Source: Gracilariopsis chorda
Lineage: Eukaryota; Rhodophyta; Florideophyceae; Gracilariales; Gracilariaceae
Direction of reading: 5' to 3'
Assembly (NCBI GenBank): GCA_003194525.1
Contig: NBIV01000174.1
Span: 62,001-126,000 of the forward strand
Length of the DNA: 64,000 nt
Shown one piece after another: positions 1 through 11,546 of the stretch. The notes under the pieces were generated by a model. It saw only the letters and a list, made by a program, of their open reading frames with translations, searched no databases and had not been told where the DNA came from. Both the position numbers and the translations under genes were made by a program. Within the stretch, counting starts at the first letter, position 1; every line of letters starts with the position of its first letter.

Positions 1-1602
1 GCTGGATGTCTTCTCGCCAGATATTCATGGTGATTGTAATGAACAGATAAGGCGGTCCTCTACGCTCTACGATCGCCTGTACATACATGCGCTTGTTCTT
101 CCAGTACGCTGCTGAGTTGACCAAGTCATCGGGCAGAAATATGCGTCCCATTTGTGCGAACTGGGATGGTGACCCATGAGCTGTTTGCTGTTGTGCTTGC
201 TGGATCTCTTGCTCTTGTACAATACGTGCCTGTAGTTCTCCCTCCTGGAAACGTAATTGCATGTACTCAATATTTGTGTGCCTGAATATCATCCATATCT
301 GCATGAACGGTTTACTGTTTAGCAGGATTTTGTCTGAGTACAGACGTCACTTCGCGTTTTGAGCCCAGGTGAGGTTTCGTAGCTTCCACTCGTTGACGCT
401 CAGACCTGATCTTTGCTGTGTGGAGTTCATTGCATCCAGAAACAGCCCCATGTGAAACGGTTCGTGCTGATCACCCTACCGGTAGAGAAGAGGGAAAGTG
501 CCCTTCTCTGCAAGTTTGGATGCCGGGTTTTAGAAGTCGGTACCGCACATGCCCATTGTTTGGGGCATTTGCGATTGCCCCTGCTCCAGCAGCAGCAACA
601 GTGGTCACTGCAGTGTGCTCTTCGGTAAGTTTTTTTTCTAGCAAGCGCGGTACTTGAGACTCCACTCGGTACAGGCCAGTTGGATCAACCACGAGCGTTC
701 TCATCATGGCTGGACCCTCACCAGGAACATCTTCAAGGAGAGAGCCAGCATCTGCATGAGGAGCACTGAATGTAGCACTTTGGGTTCCTTCGTATCCACG
801 TACGATTAATCCTTGTTCCGCTGCTGGCACGCTGATATCCACGGCGGTCTCCACATTTTTTGTTGTTGTTGCTGTTGCGTACTAAGCATGGATCGGTAAC
901 TTTCGCGCAACACGTCTGGCTTCGTCTGGATCACATCGTACAACTTTAGTACGATGTCTCTTATTTGGATGTCCTGAATGAACGTACGCAGATTGGCACG
1001 CGCATAGTAAGGTGGATCCAAGGAAGGCGTATCGATACCCCACAGAAAGCTGTAGCGCGTGTTGTTATGTTTCTGCGTGGGCAGAGTGAGAGCTGCGTTG
1101 CTTTCAAGTCTGAGAAAGGAGAGACCACCTCCCGTCACAGACAACATGTCCATGAACGCTTGCGTTGTCACAAAGAGCGTATTAAGGTTGAAGAAATGGC
1201 TGTGAAAAGCTCTCAGCCTATAAAGACTGCGAACCAACTCGCTGCAATGCCTTCTGCGGAACCAGACGTTACATCCTGACAATCTTTTCATTCAACAGCA
1301 CACTTCATTAATCTCTTGGCAAGAAAAACGCATCAGCATTACTTGCGGCTATGAATTCTCAATGTCTAGTCCGGGTACGGGCAGAAGGAGAGCGTGTGTG
1401 CGTGCTCGCCACATCTTCTGCATCGCCTTTGACCTGCAGTGGAAAGCGTCTCAAACTCTGAAACGCTTGGACGTATGGCTCGATCATTCCAAGCTTCATC
1501 AGCCACGGCATCCCACGCATAATGTACGCGATAGAGTCCTCGATCCGGACTTCCAGCACATTGCATGGTTCTCGCATCAAGCTGCTGCTGTGAGTGCTGC
1601 AA
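1..1602 (-). pseudogene. Helitron Rep/helicase N-terminal region, frameshifted
   Basis: Would encode the start of the Rep-helicase that drives rolling-circle transposition. Reading leftwards: 1602-1366 carries a zinc knuckle of exact C-x2-C-x4-H-x4-C spacing (CRRCGEHAHTLSFC); 1291-806 carries the segment matching FMDM...SFLRL of copy 2 and ends in a glutamine run; 854-471 continues in another frame; and about 206-1 carries AAYWKNKR, FITITMN and IWREDI, matching the region ahead of the HUH domain in copy 2. The frame switch at about 850-866 sits at a CAA repeat followed by an A run, as expected for a slippage indel. The HUH and helicase motifs themselves are beyond the window. Not functional as read. 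Confidence 0.72.
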
Positions 1603-1660
1603 CTTCTGCGGCTTCTGCTGTGGCAGGTGTAAGAGAGTAGGACTGATCTTATCTTCTTCA
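1..1660 (-). mobile_element. Helitron, copy 1 (N-terminal part, truncated by the window edge)
   Basis: Minus-strand coding relic of a Helitron Rep/helicase protein that continues off the left edge. Its pieces match, in the same order, the fuller Helitron at 20.2-25.2 kb: the WDA...ARP segment with Cys residues, the FMDM...SFLRL segment, the acidic PED/LLEDVPGEG segment and the AAYWKNKR/WREDI segment. The two copies are clearly related but well diverged, so they belong to one lineage and are not recent duplicates. No terminal hairpin or host junction can be seen because the 3' end lies outside the window. The right-hand limit is set by the last recognisable homology and is uncertain. Confidence 0.75.
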
Positions 1661-1911
1661 AATTACATGGGAACTAGCATCTGCTCTTCTTGTTGTTCAG
1701 CTTGTGGCGGAGCCGGTTGCTGTGACGGCTGTGAGAGGGCACGAGTGATCTCATCCTCTTCCAATTCCATCAAAATGGGCATCTGTTCTTCTTCTTCAAC
1801 GTGCGGCGGAGAAAGCTTCTGCAGCGGCTGTGAGGGAGAAGGATTGATCTCGCCGTCCTCCACTTCCACCGGAACCGGCATCTGTTCTTCTTCTTCAACC
1901 TGCGGCAGAGG
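1630..1911. repeat. Imperfect 99-102 bp tandem repeat, about 2.5 units
   Basis: Units begin near 1678, 1780 and 1879 with the shared core catctgttcttcttcttcaa. The period is a multiple of three, so long frames stay open on both strands: acidic and Pro/Gln-rich on the minus strand, Cys/Ser-rich on the plus strand. Because the flanking Helitron reads on the minus strand, a low-complexity extension of that protein is the likelier coding sense, but no start can be fixed. Confidence 0.7.
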
Positions 1912-2179
1912 ACGCGCGTCTGTCTCTACGGTTGTGTTGCTCTCATCATTCACAGCAGAGGCAGGCATTGGAGGGAGAGATGGAGGCATAGGAGAGGAAG
2001 TTGGTTGTTATGTGGGCCTAGAACCACTTGCCCCATCAACAGAAGTGGGTGCAGGTGTAATTTCGTCCTCTTCTACGGCCGTAACATTGGGTACTTGCAC
2101 ATGTGCTCTGCTCTCATTTAACGGCATGTCATCTGGAGCAGGAGGAACTGGCAATCGTCAAGGTTTTCCAGCTCTTCGC

Positions 2180-2368
2180 CTTGCACTGCCTGAGATCACC
2201 CTGGCCCCTCCAGAATTCGCTGAGGCCCCTCCCGAGTTGGCTCTTGTGGCTCCAGAATTTGCGCTGGCCCCTCCTGAATTTACTCTAGCGCACCCGGAAG
2301 TTGGGCTTGCACCTACCGAATTCGCTCTGGCTCCTCCAGAGCTCAGTCTGACCCCACCAGAGTTCAAA
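2180..2368. repeat. 21-bp tandem repeat, nine units
   Basis: Nine consecutive 21-bp units with a ctggcccctccagaattcgct-like consensus. The plus frame repeats LAPPEFA and the minus frame repeats a Ser/Gly/Ala/Asn unit. Both frames stay open because the unit is seven codons, so openness is not evidence of expression. It may be part of a low-complexity element ORF or simple satellite-like DNA. Confidence 0.8.
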
Positions 2369-2399
2369 AGTGGGCCTCCTTGCGTCATGTTAATTTAGA

Positions 2400-3190
2400 A
2401 AAAGAAACCATCAAATATATTTTCTTAAACGGTTGAAAATTTTGGCAGGGTACCATAATAAAAATTTGGCAGCGTTCCAGAATAATTTCTAGTATAACAC
2501 AAAGTTCAAAGTGTAAAAATGGTTGCAGTTTGTTGCTTTGCACCCACCTGGCCTAGTTGCATGAGCAATTAAAAATGATTGGTGCAAGACCTATATTTGC
2601 ACGATGCAGTCGTGCGCAGCACAGAGACTCTCCATACGAGCAAAGTGTGCCGAGCCGGTTTTCGAGCTGTTTGATGTTTAACCCACGTCCGGTTGAAAGG
2701 ATTGGTCTGCCTTTACTCACACACTGATATGTGCTTTTCGGCCCGAAGAGGTACGACACGGCGGCCGCCCTGGATACTGCACAGCAAGCTGGTATTAGGT
2801 CCGGGAACCCCTCAGACTTCCTGAACGCCGTCAAATGGCCAGTATACCACAGAGGAGCACCTGACCTTCCCCAGATCTGTGGTACTCAGTGGGTTACTTT
2901 TGTGGTGAATTTGCACACGAGCTCGGCTTTGCCTAAGTCCCAAGCCAGCAAACAGTGCCCAAAATGGCAAACGGTTACGACACTGCGCTATTTGCCAAGC
3001 CTGACATGTGAGGTGAAAAGAGTGGGTAGAGTCAGCAAGGGAGATGCTCTTTGCACTTCGCCAGTGCAGTATATATGCTCTGTGAGTTTTTCGGCACTGG
3101 CGCAGTGCAACATGCCAGCCACGTGTCTTGCAAGCCAGCTGCTGCTACTGAGGGATTGGCACTGCAGCCACTCAGCATCAGAAGCAGTCA
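2400..3190. other. No gene recognised
   Basis: Short frames only, none resembling a known family. It holds a small hairpin gcactg-gcg-cagtgc near 3103-3117, with a matching inverted copy of cgccagtg upstream near 3059. Probably decayed element DNA. Confidence 0.4.
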
Positions 3191-3192
3191 AC

Positions 3193-3258
3193 AGGCAGCA
3201 GCATGCAGCAGCATACAGCAGCAGCCAATAAGCTTAACGCTTTGCTGCTGCTGCTGCT
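3193..3258. repeat. Inverted CAG/CTG microsatellite pair
   Basis: A (CAG)n-rich tract at about 3193-3226 is followed after about 17 bp by a (CTG)5 tract at 3244-3258. The two arms are complementary, so the segment could fold into a trinucleotide hairpin. Confidence 0.75.
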
Positions 3259-3353
3259 GAACTTGGTGAGTGGAAGGGAGGCGTTGCCCCAAGAGAGGTT
3301 TCGACACGCGCGTACGGGGCGTGCACGCGTGTTTACTGGCGTAACGCCTCCCG

Positions 3354-3710
3354 TCATTCAACAACACCCCCCTCGTACATGTGTAAGTCATTATAGTACG
3401 GGGCGTGTTGAGATTTGGACATCCAAATTTCATCTTCTTTTGAGTCTCTTTCAAACTCAACAAAATAGCTTGTCTTTCGCTTTTGGCGCTTATTGTCCAA
3501 AATGGCTTTCACTTTTTGTTCGACAGTTCCTTTTGTATCGATAAGAACGGACAACGACGTTCTGTTTGATGTTGGTCTGATATATTTTCGGAGTTTGGAG
3601 ATATGAAAGACATTTTGAGCCTTCTTCATGGATGGTGGAAACTCAGTTTGATATGTGACAGGTCCCATGACCTCTGAGCTTTGAAAATTCCGAGAAAGTT
3701 TTGTTGACAC
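3354..3710 (-). pseudogene. Integrase C-terminal and chromodomain-like tail (element A)
   Basis: The fragment begins with a segment resembling the module after the integrase core, with the FHISKLRKYI motif typical of Ty3/gypsy integrase C-termini. It ends with VKAILDNKRQKRKTSYFVEF, which fits the start of a chromodomain (V..IL..R..R....Y.V.W). Chromodomain integrases in chromoviruses direct insertion to marked chromatin. The end with the last chromodomain aromatic residue is degraded. Confidence 0.68.
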
Positions 3711-4750
3711 TGTTCTGGCAATTCCTATTGAGCTAAAGTTCTAGTACCAGATACCCGTAGAAATACAAGATCTACCTCATTAAACCTAATATCAATCTGG
3801 TTTTCTGTTGTAATAAAATGTTTGATCGGATACGAAGATGCGTAAACTGTCTGGTGCAAGTTTTCGAAAGGCTGGTTTAGCTTTCAGGTCATCAAATTCT
3901 GCTTGGAATTTTGTATCACAATCTTGTAGTTGTCGTGAAAGATCTGAGTGTGGTATTTTGCCCATGTACACTTCAAAAGGAGAAAGGACTGTGCTCTAAT
4001 TTTTGGATGCATTATACTCGTATCCCAGCTCACTGAGCATAACGTCCCACGTTCTTGGCTGTTTTTGAATGCAATATTTGAGCATTTGCACTAAACCGCA
4101 AATCATGTTTTCAGACTGACCGTCGGTCTGTGGGTGATCTTTTGTAGCCATATTGAGTTGACTTTTAGGAGCTCTTTCATGCCTTGGAAATAGTTGGACT
4201 AGAAAATTGAATCTCTATCCAAAATTATACTGTTAGACATACAGTCTTTCGAGAACACGCGGTCCGAAAATAAACAAACAACATCTGTCGTCCTCACCGT
4301 CTTTTGCTTAGGGATGAATATAGCCCATTTAGAGAGTGTCTCAGCAACCACTAGTACAGAATCATTGCCAGTACTTGTAGTTAGTAATCCTGTTACAAAA
4401 TCAGTGGTGATGACTTCCCAACACTTTTCACGAACTTGATGTGATTGTAACAGTCCTTGCTGTTCTGTAGCTGAATTTTTGTTTGTTTTAAATTCAAAGC
4501 AAGACAGCACATGCTTCTGGATATCCTTGTACAGGTTATTCCAATAGAAATATCTTGCACAGTTGTAAAACGTCTTCTCCAAACCAAAATTTGCGGGTTC
4601 ATGTAGCATTTTTATCACTTCTGTACGCAATTTATATTCGTTTGGAATGTAGACTTGTCGGAAACCTGATCCAATCCAATAAAGAATGTTGTCCTGCAAT
4701 TGAAACTTTCGAGAGTGATGTTCTATTTTGCCAGTGTGTGGACTCTTCAT
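3711..4750 (-). pseudogene. Integrase zinc-binding and DDE core (element A)
   Basis: From 4750 leftwards the frame shows a Ty3-type integrase: an HHCC-like region with YFYWNNLYKDI and one Cys of the final CxxC pair apparently replaced by Phe (CFEFKTNK); GLLQSHQV; the first catalytic Asp in ITTDFVTGLL; and SKWAIFIPKQKTV. After a stop near 4199 the frame resumes with HPQTDGQSEN (about 4113-4142), which carries the catalytic Glu of the DDE triad. It then continues to the chromodomain fragment with several more stops. A decayed enzyme. Confidence 0.8.
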
Positions 4751-4869
4751 ACCTCTCAGGACACTTAAAAGTTGTTGCGCCCACGAATCATTCTTGGATG
4801 CTGCTCTGGCTTTGGGAAGGAGTTCAAGACTCTATAGGTAAAGGATTTTGAAGTGTATGGTAGAAACAC

Positions 4870-5215
4870 AACGAATTAGTGCATCGGCTGCGGCGTTCTT
4901 CTCGCCAAGTATGTGTGTCACCTCAAAGTTTTGTCTTTAGTTGCACATACCTGATAGATTCATGGTCCGTGCGTAAAATGAATGGCCTGTCTCGAAGGTA
5001 CACGGCCCATTCTCAAAGAGCAATCATTACTGCAAGCAGGTCTTGGTCGCCCATGTCCCAACGACTTTCCGTGTCCGGCAGTCAGTGGGAAAGAAAAGCT
5101 ACTGGATGGCCATTCTGTTCTAAGGTTGCCCATATTGCATGTTTTTAAGCATCAGTAGTAAGCATAAAGTCACTATTTGAAGACAAGTGTCGTAATAGAG
5201 ATGCAGATATCATGG
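4870..5215 (-). pseudogene. RNase H region (element A)
   Basis: Minus-strand reading gives LTTDA, EQNGHPVAFLS, DLLAVMIAL, the tyrosine-containing VYLRDRPF and LRTDHESIRYVQ, the expected string of Ty3/gypsy RNase H motifs in order. The first catalytic Asp (TTDA) is present but a stop follows it directly. Several other stops interrupt the domain. Confidence 0.72.
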
Positions 5216-6031
5216 TTTTCTTGAGATTCTTGAACAACGTCTATTCTTCTTGTCTCCATTTAAAAATCTTTTGTCGAATGATGTCCGATAGTGAACGAGC
5301 AATAGAAGAATAGTTTCGTATAAAGCGTCAATAAAATTTGTAAGGCCCAGGAAAGGTTGAACGTCCGTAAAAGACTTTGGAAATGGACAATCGGTAATAG
5401 GCTTAATCATCCTTCCTTGCGTGCTTATTCCCTCTTCGTTCACTGTGAATCCCAGATATTCTATCTCTGTGGCTCCAAATTTACACTTGCTTGGTTTAAT
5501 GTAAATTTTGTTCTGACGGGGAATTGTGAAAAGCTTTCGCAAATGCTCTATGTGTTCGTGTTCGGACTCGCTGTATAAAAGGATATCGTCCAAAAACAGT
5601 ACCATACATTTGCCGTGGAGGTCGTGTAATAAGTTTGAGATCATTCTAGTAAATGCAGCAGCAGCATTTCGAAGGTCGAAACTCAACACTTTCCATTGAA
5701 ACGTCCCAAACGTAGTTCTAATAGCTGTTTTGTTACAATGTTCTTCTTTCAATCGCATCTGGTGGTAACCCCATATCATATCTATTTAGTAGAAGATCTT
5801 AGCTCCATAGATCTGATGCAGCGTCTCGTTTATGAGTGGAATGGCGTTTGCATCTGGCACAGTAATTTTGTTGAGAGCGCGGTGAGCACACATCATTCTG
5901 AGATTATCATTTATTTTCTTGGTAAAAAAGACTGGTGCCTCATATGGAGAGGTAAAAGGTCGTATGCGACCCTTCTCCGAGAGCTTGGCCATGTAGTTTT
6001 TCAGTTTTGTGGTACAGTGGGATCTGACCAC
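5210..6031 (-). pseudogene. Reverse transcriptase (element A)
   Basis: Ty3/gypsy reverse transcriptase. Motifs in order are GRIRPFTSPYEAPVFF and NLRMMCAHRALN (fingers), DMIWGYHQMRL, TFGTFQWKV, then the catalytic box MVLFLDDILLYS and the thumb motif IEYLGFTVNEEGI. FLDD replaces the common YLDD/YVDD, a tolerated variant. One stop separates GAKIFY from IDMIWGYH (near 5780). The frame then runs on into RNase H. Confidence 0.85.
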
Positions 6032-6040
6032 ATAGACAGT

Positions 6041-6675
6041 GCAGCGCGCGCTGGACCAATTGGTGAGTGTGCCACGTGGGTCAGAGTGGCTAACTAATTA
6101 GTTAACTAACTACTTTAATTATTTTAGATAGGTAGTGACACCCCGCTACTGTGGTGTGGGGCCAGGCCACTAGGGCCAGCCCCAACGTATGCCACGTACC
6201 CAAGTGCACCCGAAGCTGAGCCTCGCTCACCGTTAAGGCGGGTGCAGCGCTCCCTCACCATGGATGGTAAAGATAAGCACCTCTTGGCTAACTGTGATAC
6301 CAATTGGTTTCTACAGTCAACCACTTGGTCTACTTAAGACTATTCAGGCTTTACTTAGTCATGTACTCCTTACTACCAACAATACCAGTTTGTTACGGTA
6401 AGCCCGCCTGGTTATCTTGAGCCCTTAGTCCTTTCGTGCTGCTACACCCATTCGGTTACGCAACTTCCAACCTTCAGGTCGAACCCTCGTCACGCTCCCG
6501 CCAAAGGTTTTCCAAAGGTACTACCCTGCTGGTACTTGAAACCAGACTGCTCATAACACATTTTGGTCTCCCAACCTAGAATTGGAACTGCACCTACTGG
6601 TTTTCGAAACAAGGAATTAGGAAGGAAATGCAATTTTGACACCGTTAGGTTTGGTTATCACTAGAAAGCGATTTA
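6041..6675. other. Probable 5' untranslated/LTR region of element B
   Basis: Non-coding stretch between the truncated end of element A and the gag frame of element B. Its composition and its repeated ccaattgg-type words resemble the element B interior. I could not match it to any sequence downstream of the element, so an LTR is suspected from position only and no primer-binding site is claimed. Confidence 0.35.
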
Positions 6676-8955
6676 GTGAACCATCAGTCTATCAATTGGA
6701 TATGCTGCAACCGAATACAAGGTCCAGAGGTTGATGGAGTCGATAAATGGGCGCGGGCCCGTCTCAGGGCTGGTTCAACCATGAATTGGCAACCGGGAGG
6801 AACTATTGAGAGGAATTACTGTACAGGTCTATGTCAACAAAGGGGAGCAGAGGGCGGAGGATACCACTCCCCGGAAACCAATGAGATAGAGACCGAGTCC
6901 CCGGTGGGACTCAGGACCGGTGCCACATCTGACCAACTGCTAGAAGAAAAGGAAACGGAGAAACCTAAGATGGTGCTCCCCAAGTTGGATTTAGATATAA
7001 TTACGAAGATGGTGGCTGGACGTGCTACACACAAGCTGGATTACCAAATACCCGCATTAATTTCCCAGTTCCTGGAGCAGAGCACTCGGAAATATGTTGA
7101 CCAAATGGTACAGGATTCTTTTCAGGAACACCAAGTGGTGGCCCCGCAGAGCCCGCAGGCCCGCAAGCCGTCTTGGTCCTTACACTAACTGCTCGGGTAG
7201 CCCACCGGTTTTACTGGTCACGCAGGCTATCCAGCCAAACCTTCCTATTAACCAAACTGGAGGAATGCTTCCCGACCCATTTCGGAAACGGGCAGACCTT
7301 CAGGTAGACGAGGGCCCGGGATTTCGGAACCAACTGGTAGAGCCAAGCACAGACCCAGAGGAGACGACTCTGATGGTGGTGGTTCATTGAGCTCAGAGGA
7401 TGAGCGGCGACGGAGACCAAAAGAAAACAAGAAGACCAAGAGGATAAGGAGAAAGGGCCGTGGGTCAGACCCTGACTCCTTGGACTCCAGTACCGATACG
7501 GAGCCGTCAGAGGATGAAGAGCACCGTGACAATAGAAAATTGAGGAAAGAAAAACACCGTCGAGAGGTGAAGAAAAACTGTAAAGGAAAGACCAAACGGT
7601 ATGACTCATCCGATGAAAATGAGTCCAATACGGATCTGGACCTAGAGCTTATGCGGCCGTTGAACGATTTGTTCAGCAAAGCGGTGGACTACAACACCTA
7701 CAGCTTACAGAGCTGGGATTCTGAGTATACTTCAGAAGTGCTTCAGAAGATTAGCAAACAGTACAAATGGCTTGGTTTCCAAATTGGTGATACTACCTTG
7801 ACAGGTGATGATCCCATTGCCATCATTGATTTCTTTCAAAGGTTCGAGAATGCTTTTGACCAGAGTGGTATTTCAGAAGGTGCTGCCATGTAGTTAATTC
7901 AGTTTCACTTGAAGAATAAAGCCGCATCGTTGGTCCATAGAATGACACAAGGAAATACCATGTCGGTTGATGAAGACCAAACATAGATGCTTCGAACCAG
8001 TACGCAGGTCGTCAACTACCTTTTGGAAATCTGCGCGACCAATGAGATTATTCAGGAAGCTCACGCTGAGCTTCTAGGTTACAATCAGAGTTCAGGACAA
8101 ACGGAATTGTAATTCATGAAGTAGTTTTTCGCGATGGCCTCCCGGTGTGGTATTGTATTGAGAACCACGCGGTTGAAGTCATTGCTAGCTGATAACATCG
8201 ACAAAGCCATTAGGTCGCGGGTGAGGGATTACCTCGAGACAAACCAAAACATGGACTTTAACGGGCTCGGGCGATATGTGCGAGCCCTTAAGGAAACCCA
8301 TTGAGCCGGTCGAGTACAGCCCAGTACGGTTTTCAAGCTTCGCAAGGATAAAAAAGAACAGAAGATCCTGGAGGTGCATTGTTCGTCAACTTCAGAGGAC
8401 ATGGCGCACGATGTCACACCAGTTGGATCCACGGTCCACTTCGTACACATCGAGCCTGCAACTGCATCGGTCCCTCCGTCATCTGCCTGGACGTCCTCAA
8501 TGGTAACATCAGCCTCGAAAGTGTCGACGCCAGCCACGCAGGTGTCCATGCCCGATTAACAGGTACTCGCGATACAACCAAGTGGTAGGACCCCCCCCCC
8601 CCAGAATCAGAGGTCTTTGAACCATACCGATCATGTCCAAGTGATGGACAGGACGCCACTGCACGGACGCTGGATGGTTATGAGGGATCCAACCACTGGC
8701 AATCTCCTATGTTGACTCTGACTGTCACCTCACCACTTGGCTACGACATGTCCTTATGTCACCTTTTAGGTTAAAGAGGCGCTACTACAGGTGCGTTAGC
8801 AAAACCGTCATGTGATATTCGGCCAAGCGGTTGGAAACGGTCAGGTTCAGGTCAAGCAACCTCCTTGAAATCAACAGATTAACCTGGTCACCGATGCGGA
8901 GACAGTACAGGAAGCCGCCACCGTACCAATACAGGTGGAAAGCGCCTAAAGGCTG
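6676..8955 (+). pseudogene. Gag-like polyprotein (element B)
   Basis: One reading frame can be followed from 6676 to about 8950, interrupted only by stops (for example TAG at 7891, TAA at 8557). The N-terminal part is charged, with Arg/Lys/Asp/Glu-rich tracts around 7387-7660. The segment after 7680 resembles the capsid region of Ty3/gypsy gag (DDPIAIIDFFQRFENAF, then LIQFHLKNKAASL after the stop at 7891). No intact zinc knuckle was found. A run of 12 C at 8591-8602 lies inside the frame but does not break it. Confidence 0.62.
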
Positions 8956-9850
8956 GGCCGCAGACCAGTCCCAACCGGTCCCATTCGGAAGGCCAACCGG
9001 CACCAGCTGGTTCTTGTACGGATGTTTGCCCTGTGGTACTGAAAAGGAAGCAGTAGAAGACCAATCAGTACCTATTTGTTTTCTGGAACATGATAAATAC
9101 AAGGTGAACATCACCCTTGGGTTTGCTGTTAACCATTTGGTTCCGTGTACCGCAATCTTGGATACAGCAGTTGGACCGAACATGGTTAATGCGAACTTCC
9201 TATCCCCAAAGATATTGGAAAGGGTACGACCGAGTACCATCACAACCCCTTTGGTGGATGCAAATAAGCGACCATTAGGGGTCCATGGACGTGTAGACCT
9301 CAGGGTAGACCTGGGAAACCTTAACATCTGGGTACGGTTTATCGTGATCAACCAATTGGCAACAGATTGTATCCTTGGAACTCCATTCATAAACAACTAT
9401 ACCCGGGCAATTTTGCCTCGTACTAGAACGGTTTTGTTCCATAAGGGTCTACGACTCGCCATTTTAGGTCGTCACAAATCGAGAACCGCATCAAGTCCGA
9501 GACGGGAAACCCCGTAGGCGACAGTATCCAATAAGGTGCGATTGGCAAAGTCCATTCGATTTCCGGCCGTGCAACAAGTGGTAGCCGAAGTGGTATGTGA
9601 CCGACGGGGTTCGCTAACACTAGAAAGCCAAGATAATGTATTGGAACGCTACATGAAGATGATGGGGGAAGAAATCGTGGACAACATACCACATCAAATC
9701 TTTCAGGTATGCTTAAGCACCTTCAGCAACCACATGGTCAAACTACCCAAAAACACCGTTGTTGGAATCGCATCTTTTGCTCCGGGTAGAATACTAACCC
9801 TGACACCATTCAGATCATCCGGAGAATTCCACTCTAAAGAGGGAGGCCCG
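8956..9850 (+). pseudogene. Retroviral-type aspartic protease region (element B)
   Basis: Pol frame. A pepsin-like retroelement protease is indicated by VPCTAILDTAVGPNMVNANF, where the catalytic DS/TGA motif is altered to DTAVG, and by the second conserved segment TDCILGTPFINNYTRAI (ILG motif). A TAG at 9515 interrupts the frame, which then continues through a Pro/Val-rich linker (HMVKLPKNTVVGIASF) typical of the stretch between protease and reverse transcriptase. The altered active site and the stop make it inactive. Confidence 0.75.
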
Positions 9851-10745
9851 GAACCAACTGTGGAGAAGAAGAACTCAACCATGTTGGAAAATGCCGAAGG
9901 AACACCCACAAAGGACGGAAATCGCAATTGGAAAGAGAAAGTAAGCATAGGGACCGAAGTGAAGCGTTGTAAAGACGGCATCCTGGACCTCTTGAATGCG
10001 TTCAGTGCAATGTGGTCAGGCCACCTAGAGGGGATCGAGGCCATGCAAAACCGTATCGATTTGGTGCCTGGAGCCAAGCCGATACACCAACAACCATATC
10101 AGGCAGGTCCGAAAGACCGACAGGTTGAAATCCAAGAGGTGGAACGAATGTTGAGGGAAGTGGTTATTGAGCGCGCATATTAGGAGTGGGCCAGGCCAGT
10201 GGTATTGGTTCAGAAGAAGGGAGACACCAGAATGAGGTTTTGTATCGAGTATCGAAAAATAAATGCAGTAACAATCAGGGATTCGTATCCAATACCCAGA
10301 ATGGTCGAGTGTATCGATTCTCTCCGGGATGCAAAAGTCTTCACCAAACTAGATGCCAATTGCGGGTTCTGGCAGGTCGAGATACCTGGGGAGGATAGGG
10401 ACAAGACTACATTTACCTGCCATGCTGATCTCTTCCGTTTCTTACGAATGCCATTTGGTTTATGGAACGTGCCCACTACGTTTCATAGAGCTCTGGACAT
10501 AATCCTATCGAAGGTAACATTGTAGATCGCGCTGGTGTATATAGATGACGTCGTCATCTATTCTCGATGGGTTGAAGAGCACTTTGGGCACTTCCAAACT
10601 GTGCTGCAGCTCCTGAAAGATGCAGGGGTGACGCTCAAGTTACGCAAATGTGTGTTCTTTAACCAAAAGGTGGAGTATCTGGGCCATATTGTAGTGCAGT
10701 GCCCGAAAGTGGGAGTTCACCGAAAGATGTTCTGGATCTTTCCTC
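9851..10745 (+). pseudogene. Reverse transcriptase (element B)
   Basis: Ty3/gypsy reverse transcriptase in the same frame as the protease: PVVLVQKKGDTRMRFCIEYR, KINAVTIRDSYPIPR, VFTKLDANCGFWQVEI, FLRMPFGLWNVPTTFHRALD, catalytic ALVYIDDVVIYS and thumb KVEYLGHIV. Stops at 10181 (TAG) and 10523 (TAG) lie in otherwise conserved context. The frame is lost near 10700-10745, just before the 0.8-kb insertion that separates it from the RNase H part. Confidence 0.87.
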
Positions 10746-10750
10746 GCTAG

Positions 10751-11546
10751 AGGTGAGCCCAGTTGGGTAGAGCCCTCCCAGGAGTGGCACCACTATGTCG
10801 GGTTGTGAGGCCAAGGCCACCCTTCGCGATTTGCGCAGGGAGGTTGAGACAAGAATCAGGTATCCAAAGGAGCGGTGTGTAGGGATGGTCGTCTTCTAGA
10901 GAGGTGGGGTTTCCAAGTTAGTGGCACGTGCGAAAAAGAGCCGTGGGTGGCGAGAAAGCCACTCTGTAAAGATAAAAAGAAATGGGGAGCTGAGTCACGA
11001 ATGTCGCCACGAAGACTAACTGTAGTGCTGGTAACTAAATCTTATACAAGGCGAACACCAAAACAGTTGGAATAACAATCAGAATAATGTGGTTCTTTAG
11101 ATGAGCAAGGGGGGTAAACTCTCTTTTTTTTACTGTGCTCCCCTCAAAGGAAGAATAGAGAACACATGAACGTGGTTAGGTCTAGAGCCAGCACCCCAGG
11201 TTGTGGTCCCTTGTTGGGAAAGGTTTACTGGTGTGACCGGAACTCGCCGGCGCACTAAGTACTAAACATCCCAGAAATGGGTGTAAAAATAATAAATAGA
11301 ATTAACAAAATTACTCCACTTTGGTGGTTCATGCCCAGTACTGTGGCCAACCGCCAATTGACTCTTATATTTCCGACGTGTAAAATCCAATATTAGTGGT
11401 CGTAGTTCACACAGTGACTATGTTACCGAAACATTCGGGAAATCAACAAAGGACCAAGAATCCCTCCCTGAAGGCATTGCACTTCACATATCATCAACCC
11501 AGGACGCCTACAGATAGCCAAGAAGAATATACCAGGGTTTCAACGA
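10751..11546. mobile_element. Unidentified 796-bp insertion flanked by GCTAG direct repeats
   Basis: Interrupts element B where the reverse transcriptase thumb should join the RNFLGLCN-type connection motif. GCTAG occurs at 10746-10750 and again at 11547-11551. Joining the flanks at this repeat restores readable retroelement sequence up to RSFIGLCNVY. A 5-bp target duplication fits LTR elements and some DNA transposons. The inserted DNA has no sizable ORF, does not start TG or end CA, and shows no obvious terminal inverted repeats, so its class is unknown. Confidence 0.5.

Larger units (their letters stand above)
3354..6040 (-). mobile_element. Ty3/gypsy retrotransposon, element A (5'-truncated, chromodomain type)
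   Basis: Minus-strand pol relic in the order reverse transcriptase, RNase H, integrase, chromodomain-like tail, which is the Ty3/gypsy order. Gag and protease are missing: recognisable coding ends at about 6030-6040, where element B begins, so A is probably truncated there. No LTR could be identified. The frames are broken mainly by stop codons, so the copy is dead. Confidence 0.82.

Noticed and set aside
6300..6700. Ribosomal RNA fragment
   Set aside because: Some words look rRNA-like by eye, but no run of conserved rRNA core sequence could be followed on either strand.
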